Source of the DNA: Solen grandis
Lineage: Eukaryota; Mollusca; Bivalvia; Adapedonta; Solenidae
Length of the DNA stretch: 64,000 nucleotides
Direction: 5' to 3'
Assembly (NCBI GenBank): GCA_021229015.1
Contig: CM037783.1
Coordinates: 24,680,052-24,744,051, forward strand
Position numbers and translations under genes: made by a program. The notes under the pieces are model-generated. The model was not told the origin of the DNA, did no database searches, and was given only the letters and a program-made list of their open reading frames with translations. The first letter of the stretch is position 1; every line of letters begins with the position of its first letter. Below are positions 58,271-64,000 of this stretch, piece after piece.

Positions 58271-59871
58271 GTATTTCATAGTTGGAACTGGGCATGGTAA
58301 TTATCCCTGTCGGACATCCCCCACTCCACCCCCCGAGACAAATTGCTGGATCCGCAATAATAATATTAAAACAACCTGTCGGGCTTTGGTTTACGTATGT
58401 GACATTCAGGTGCTTAATTGTTATATACACAGTATAAAGCTGAAAGTGTCTGACTGATTCGGATTAAAGCAGTCACAGTCACCTAGTGATGTTGCCAGGT
58501 GACAGCGGATGCTCTATCAGCAGGGGTCTCGGAAACAACAGGGTGACTGGTCGGGTGAGGAACAAGGGGCTCGCAATGGGGGTTCTACTAAAGAGCACAT
58601 AAATTAACCCAAATCACGACAATTTCATAGAAATTTACATCAGTTATTGCATGGGCGTGGAAACTTCCCCCTATAAACTGTGCGGTATCCAATTTAAGCA
58701 TGGTATACTTTTCTACAGAAAACTCCCCAGTCCGTGTTACAATATCATTCATTTAGGCTCTTATACTCTTTTGAGCATGCTGCTTTTCCCATAATAATCA
58801 CAGTTATATGTACTCAGTACCCACCATACATGTATTTCTATCTATTCGAAATAAGCATATTTTCTGACTATTTGTTTGATCTTGAGTAAAGAACCATTCC
58901 TTTCTGACATTACGTGAACATATGAAGTCGCTGCGACAATTCCTTCATTGAAACAATTTCAACTATATGACATAGGGGTCGATTAAAAAATGACCATTTC
59001 TTCGATAAGTCTCGGTTATATTATCGTACATGCATTTAGCGTCACGATAGCATGTGGCATGGTTTCATTGATCATTATTCAATCTTGGCATTTTTGACTT
59101 GTTTTGCTTGACTTAATTTAATGGTCGGTCGGTTTAATGGTTGAAGCCGGATATCGACCTAGCTGCACAAGGCACACTAAACCACTAAAATTTGCCTTTA
59201 GCCGAATGGCATTGTTTCTACTGATAAAACTCAGATCAATAGGTATTGTCTGGTAATATTAGCCTGAGATATCAATATATTCAGTGACCTTTCATCGGCA
59301 ATTATCTGTTTTCGAAGTAAAACATATAGAATTTAAAGTATGGAACACCACGTACATATATATTACTTAGAAGCACGTGTGCATCACACTCCTTGCTAGC
59401 CTCAATAACAATGTGCTAGAGCTTGAAGCTGGAGAATTGGGTTCGAATCTAGTTCAAATCATATGTTTTTTTCTTCTTTTTTTAATGAATTTTGACCACT
59501 TTGTTTAATAATGCACCGCATGAATGCACATCACATATTTTATCGGACATATGGTTAAACTGTTTGAACATTTTAGCTGGTTTACTTAAGGCTCGACTAC
59601 GGTTGCATACAGGCAATCTCATTAAAATCAGATTCAGACATTTTTCTCACCCTATGACAACTGTTTTACCGAAGTTAGTTAGAAACGCGCTATTTAACTA
59701 GTTTAAAATGGAGCATTTGTTTATGCATATCAATTACTTAAAAGGTCAATCTGACGTGAACCCCTAATGCGATGTTGTCAGATCCTAATCTCGGATAGTA
59801 GAGGAGTGCAAAATAGGATATGATTTTAATGAGATTGGCATACAGGGGACATGGAAGATATTTTTTTATAT
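58271..59871. other. Gene-free stretch
   Basis: No supported gene. A B-box-like GGGTTCGAATCTAG lies at about 59440. Confidence 0.35.
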
Positions 59872-60080
59872 CGTGTGCGCACGCGATAACTACTGCGTGT
59901 GCACGCGGTAGCTTTCGTGTTCGCACGAAGTAGTTATCGCGTGTGCACGCAGTAGCTATCGCGTTCGCACGCAGTAGTTATCACGTTCGCACGCAGTAGT
60001 AATCACGTTCCCACACAGTATCTACCTTCGCAGTAGTTATCACGTTTGCACGTGGTAACTTTCGCGTGCGCACGCGGAAG
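59872..60080. repeat. 22-bp CpG-rich minisatellite, about nine to ten copies
   Basis: The unit is CAGTAGTTATCACGTTCGCA plus CG, with variants carrying GCGTGTGCACGC or GCGTGCGCACGC, which are self-complementary purine-pyrimidine alternations. One unit near 60010-60030 is shortened. The array is sharply bounded by AT-rich DNA. There are no unique spacers. Confidence 0.92.
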
Positions 60081-61282
60081 TCGATCAATCAGAATATCAG
60101 GAATGGAAGCCATATATTCATGATGCAAATCGAAAATAGGGAGCTGTTAAATTTTGAATTGTTTGACGCAGGTCTGAGATATTGAGAAATTCAATTTGTT
60201 TTAAATAAAGACTATGGTATCGTTATAAGCCTTAGACACTTAAAAAGGTTATTGCGATCGATGGGGCTACATAGACGTCATTTTTTCTGATATCGATACT
60301 GTAATTAGATTTATACAAAATGAACTCAAAGAATCAAGACAATTGCATGGGTATCTTTTCATGACATGTCGGTGTAGGGAAAGTGGTTTAAGTGTTCCTA
60401 CCACAGATGTTCGTCTTATTTTGCATCATATGGATCCAAAATGTGTTTTGAAATAGAACAACAAGACGTTTGCACAGGCGTTCATATTACGCAGTCGGTC
60501 CAAACTTTATCTGGCATGTAGATGGCTATGACAAACTTCAGCCTTTTGGGATTTTGTATGTGTTATGAAGTTATGTGGAGATGTTATGTCACTATGGTAA
60601 CTATACAGGTTTTGAAAATTTTAAATACATCCATACACTCAGTATTATCATTAGTTCCCAAATATGAAATCAGTTTCTACCCTAGCTGCCTGCATCATAG
60701 TGTAGTGACATGCAGGTGTAAAATCATATGTAGTGGGATTCAGGTTTAAATCGTGTGTGAGTGTGTGCGATTATATTAGCTATACTTACTCTGCAGCTTA
60801 AAAACTTAATTTGTTAATTTTATAAAATTGTATTTGAAGCAAATTCCGTTTTTTTGTTGTTGTTTTTTTTTTTGTTGTTTTTTTTTTGTCTTTCTTTTAA
60901 ATATATAAAGTTTAAGAGGTCCCATATGAGACATATCAAATTTGACAGATAAATTGAATGCATACACATAAAAACAATTACATGATCCTTTTGTTGACGA
61001 AGGTTGTCATATACGATCTTTCACAACCGTTCTTTAACTGAGGGCAGTGGTTTACGAATTTGAAAATTGAAATACCGCATTGTTACCTTCGCAAACCAGC
61101 CAAATGAGCGATGACATTACAACTGACTGAAACGAGGCAGTGTATATCATTTGCATATTAGATCTGATTTTTTTAATAAACACATCTGTTAATTGTCTTC
61201 GTGCAAGATTGTATCGACATGGGAATAATTTCGTTATACCGTATGTGATCAAGTGTTTAGACATAAATAGACTGAATAAAAC
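60081..61282. other. Upstream region of the receptor gene
   Basis: No other gene supported; a T/G-rich tract lies at 60849-60890. The promoter of the following gene is expected here but no specific element is recognised. Confidence 0.35.
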
Positions 61283-64000
61283 ATGGACATGCCGACGATA
61301 TTGACCGGCGGACTGGTGTTACTGATAGTGTCTGTTTGTAACTGTCGGATATTACGGATTGCGTGGCTGGTTCCTGGATCAGGATCGAATGACACTGTCA
61401 CCAGCGCCACCAGTGTCGGCGCTCTGAAGCTGGCGCTGAAATCAATTAACAACAGTCCGGATATACTTAGGGGACAATCAATCCAGTAAATGCGTTTGTT
61501 TTCTTTCTTTCATTGTAATAAACCTTTCTTATCATGTCTTTTTTAGCGATTGCTTAATTTTCTACATGTTTTTGACATTCATGTGAAACATATTTTTTTT
61601 TAATTGTAAGCAACATATGACATATCTTACAATGCTGCTTAAGTTGATGTTTGTGTTTATATAACACATCATTAAAATAATTTTGTCATTTTTAACATAA
61701 TTTAGATTTCAAATATAGCCCATAGGCTAATGTTCGAAAAACAACCTGATTCAATGTGTTGTTGGAAGAAGGATACTTAACCGTCCACTCGGTCACCTGT
61801 TTTGTTGTTGTTGTTTTCTTGGTACTAAGATATCCTTCCACACTAAGGACCACGTGAGACCACATGAATACCAGCATCGGGTCTAATAAAAATACGAATG
61901 GAAGATCCCGATCATTTGCATAAATTAGAGCAAGAACTCCGAATAACACACCCTTCAGTAACATCAATGTACATTAATGTGTTTACTCCGCTAAATTAGC
62001 CTGACCACGCGAATCTCTATAAGCATTATTCCGCGTCAGATTTGTTGCCTTTACGTACATATATTGTTGCACAAGTGTTCTTTCCTTTTCTGTAAGTCAT
62101 GAACAAAAAACAAACGAGAAATTCGGGTGAATATAATTGAAAGTGGGACTCAATACTTATACGTCTGCTGTCACCCCATAGCCGTAAATCTGTTTATTGC
62201 CCTATCCTGGTTTAGGAGGGACAATCAATTCATTATTCAATTAACACCAGTTTGTGTGTGTTTATCAGTGTCTTACCTAGGTTTATATCATTAGGTGTTA
62301 GTCTTAAACCAACACAATTAGTCCTTATTATTAGAAAAATTAGGTCACATTTTTACCTGAGCATGAATGGTAGAAAGTGAAGATTATAGATAACCTTATC
62401 ATCCGTCAAGCGATATATCTCTGACGGAAGAACAAAAACACTTCCGAGAATGCATGTCTATTTCACAGATATTGACATATTCATTTTAATTATTGTGAAT
62501 AATATATTCATACATAAATGTCAAGGACAGGTTGATATATTCAGATAGTGCCTTCTATCATCTTCATTTCCTAAGCAATCTTGATCAAACCTGGAAAAAT
62601 ATACGTTCGTGACACCTCGACCAATTTCATTTATGACATATAGCTGGCAATTAAATTAGCAACAAAATTAAATGTAAATGTGCATTGCTAGGTTCTTATA
62701 TCCGGGTTTTTATAATAGCAACATAGTGCATTTTAGAACAACACATTCTTTACATTGTATAAAAAACAATAAAGTAATCAAGCGAAAAAGATCGATAAAG
62801 AAATCAATAGCCATACTCGTACATGTATATTCACTAAAGCAATACGTATCAAACTTATGTCCTTGTTGCTTTTTTTTTTTTTTTTTTTTTTTTTTTTCAG
62901 AATAGGAAGACAGAGGCCTCAGTTTATTATGTCGAAGAGTGAGAGCAAAACAAGGCTAAGTGCTTACATAAATTTATGAACTAAGCTTAGTTTCGCTTTT
63001 ACCCTTCGATGTATATTTAAAAAAAAATAGAATGCATATATGATCAACATGTAGAAGAACATACTACATATGCAATGTATATATGTAATGTATATATGTA
63101 ATGTATATAATTCTAATGAATTATTAAATAATGATTGCTTCGTGTTTGACATAAAATTGTTGGCATGTTTATTGCTTAATCAACATAGCTATTATCAATT
63201 GTTGAATTTTAATACATTTGATGTCTAGACATTGATTGTTAAGGTTTTGCATTTGTTAAACAATATGGTTTACTTATCTATATAGAGTCGACAAGAAGCA
63301 CGAAAGGTGTTTTTAAAACAATATTTGGGGATCATCCTGAAGTGTCATTATCATGAAATTACTTCTATTTGAAATTGTTTAAATAATGTAAACCGCTTTG
63401 TCTCATTCTTTTTGACAAGGCAATTTTAACGTTGTCCATAATAAGAATTGAAGTCTTTTGGTAGTTCATTGGTTCTTCACGGGTGTCTCGTGCACTTTGT
63501 GTCTACCGGATGTTGCTACATTCCTGAAATACTGTCGCCCCGACAGTATACTAAAACTATAATCCTTTATTCGTTTCATCAAAGACTTAAACCCACTTTG
63601 ATTTCATTGACCTGATTGACAGGGCAAGATACTTTGAGACCAAATGCGTTGGTCATGCTGCCCTAACAGCGGCACTGCTAGCTCGAAGGACGTACAACCC
63701 TGATGTTTTTATAGGACCTCCGTGTGAAACTGGTATGTAAAGCTTAATTTGTAAAATGCTCATTTGAGAACACTTAATAACTGAGTCGGCATAAATTAAC
63801 AAGTATTTTAAAACTAAATTACAATGAAGATATTCTTGAACCTAATTATTTATTTCAGTTATAAGAGACTGGTCACCAGTGGTCATTAGACAAACGGGGA
63901 GGGGGGATTTTTGATATGGATTTGAAGGATTTAATTTGTTATTTTGCAGGGCTGGAAGCAGTGGCCCAGCTGTGTGCCATATGGAACTTACCTGTGTTGT
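61283..64000 (+). CDS. Receptor with ANF/natriuretic-peptide-receptor-type ligand-binding domain (5' exons, partial)
   Basis: Exon 1 is 61283-61485 (ATG to CCA|GTAAAT, phase 2), exon 2 is 63623-63732 (GACAG|GGC to ACTG|GTATGT, phase 1), and exon 3 starts at 63950 (TTTTGCAG|GG) and runs off the window. The joined frame stays open. It starts with a signal peptide (MDMPTILTGGLVLLIVSVCN), then RIAWLVPGSG, GALKLALKSIN, CVGHAALTAALLARR, FIGPPCETGLEAVAQL and WNLPVL. This is the order of the type I periplasmic-binding-like fold: a first strand, a helix with A-L-x-x-I-N, then the I-G-P-x-C loop. It is used by receptor guanylate cyclases and NPR-C-like receptors. Metabotropic glutamate or GABA-B receptors are less likely alternatives. 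The kinase-like and cyclase domains would lie beyond the right edge. The exon 2 acceptor was chosen by phase; its pyrimidine tract is weak. Confidence 0.7.
61486..63622. other. Intron 1 of the receptor gene
   Basis: No other gene is supported. It contains a poly(T) run at 62871-62897 and repeated AATGTATATATGT motifs near 63075-63110. Confidence 0.45.

Noticed and set aside
57915..58430. 171-codon minus frame, Pro/Gly-rich
   Set aside because: It follows G/C homopolymer runs and a duplicated non-coding block; composition changes abruptly at the runs and no domain is visible.
59872..60080. CRISPR-like array
   Set aside because: Units are contiguous with no unique spacers, and the DNA is eukaryotic.
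63583..63622. Earlier start of receptor exon 2, including a FDFIDLIDR segment
   Set aside because: The frame is open back to a TAA nine bases before TTTGAT, but no AG acceptor there matches the phase 2 donor of exon 1. 63623 is the only border that fits.
1..64000. Retrovirus, LTR element, LINE reverse transcriptase or other viral insertion
   Set aside because: No reverse transcriptase, integrase, capsid or polymerase motif was seen in the frames I read; a profile search would be needed to exclude short relics.

Overview
This window is AT-rich, intron-rich eukaryotic nuclear DNA, dense in dispersed repeats. It is most likely from a bivalve mollusc. That call is inferred from tRNA-derived SINEs with a long conserved body, satellite-cored elements that end in GGAC-rich tracts and short hairpins, a single-exon TLR gene, and several MITE families. 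I see no bacterial, organellar, CRISPR, rRNA or intact tRNA features. There is one 100-base N gap (29189-29288).

Layout: (1) 1-10.4 kb is gene-poor repeat mosaic. (2) 10.5-13.8 kb (minus) holds a four-exon gene for an RPA1-like OB-fold protein (309 aa assembled), followed upstream on the same strand by a decayed Helitron-type helicase plus endonuclease fusion (14.65-16.24 kb). (3) 20.5-28.8 kb (minus) holds the 3' half of POLR1E (RNA polymerase I subunit RPA49): five exons whose phases all agree, with one apparent single-base deletion in the third. Its introns carry a piggyBac-type MITE, a SINE with a clear target-site duplication and two satellite-cored elements. (4) 29.9-30.2 kb (minus) is a first exon with a signal peptide and a PAN/apple-like Cys-rich module. 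(5) 30-40 kb is mostly non-coding, with a CpG-rich patch, a 30-bp tandem array, SINEs and MITEs. (6) 40.9-43.0 kb (minus) is an intact intronless Toll-like receptor. (7) 43.5-45.0 kb is a tandem-cored repeat element with inverted ends. (8) 47.4-48.7 kb is a mariner (DD34D) and 52.9-54.4 kb a Tc1 (DD34E) transposon; both have terminal inverted repeats and TA duplications, and both have broken transposases. (9) 59.9-60.1 kb is a CpG-rich 22-bp minisatellite. (10) 61.3-64.0 kb (plus) holds the first three exons of a receptor with an ANF/natriuretic-peptide-receptor-type ligand-binding domain, running off the right edge.

The genes are unrelated and do not form a pathway. I found no convincing new multi-gene system. 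The points most worth checking are the OB-fold gene beside the Helitron remnant, the TLR with an altered TIR BB loop, the POLR1E frameshift and missing 5' half, the many nested insertions, and the minisatellite.
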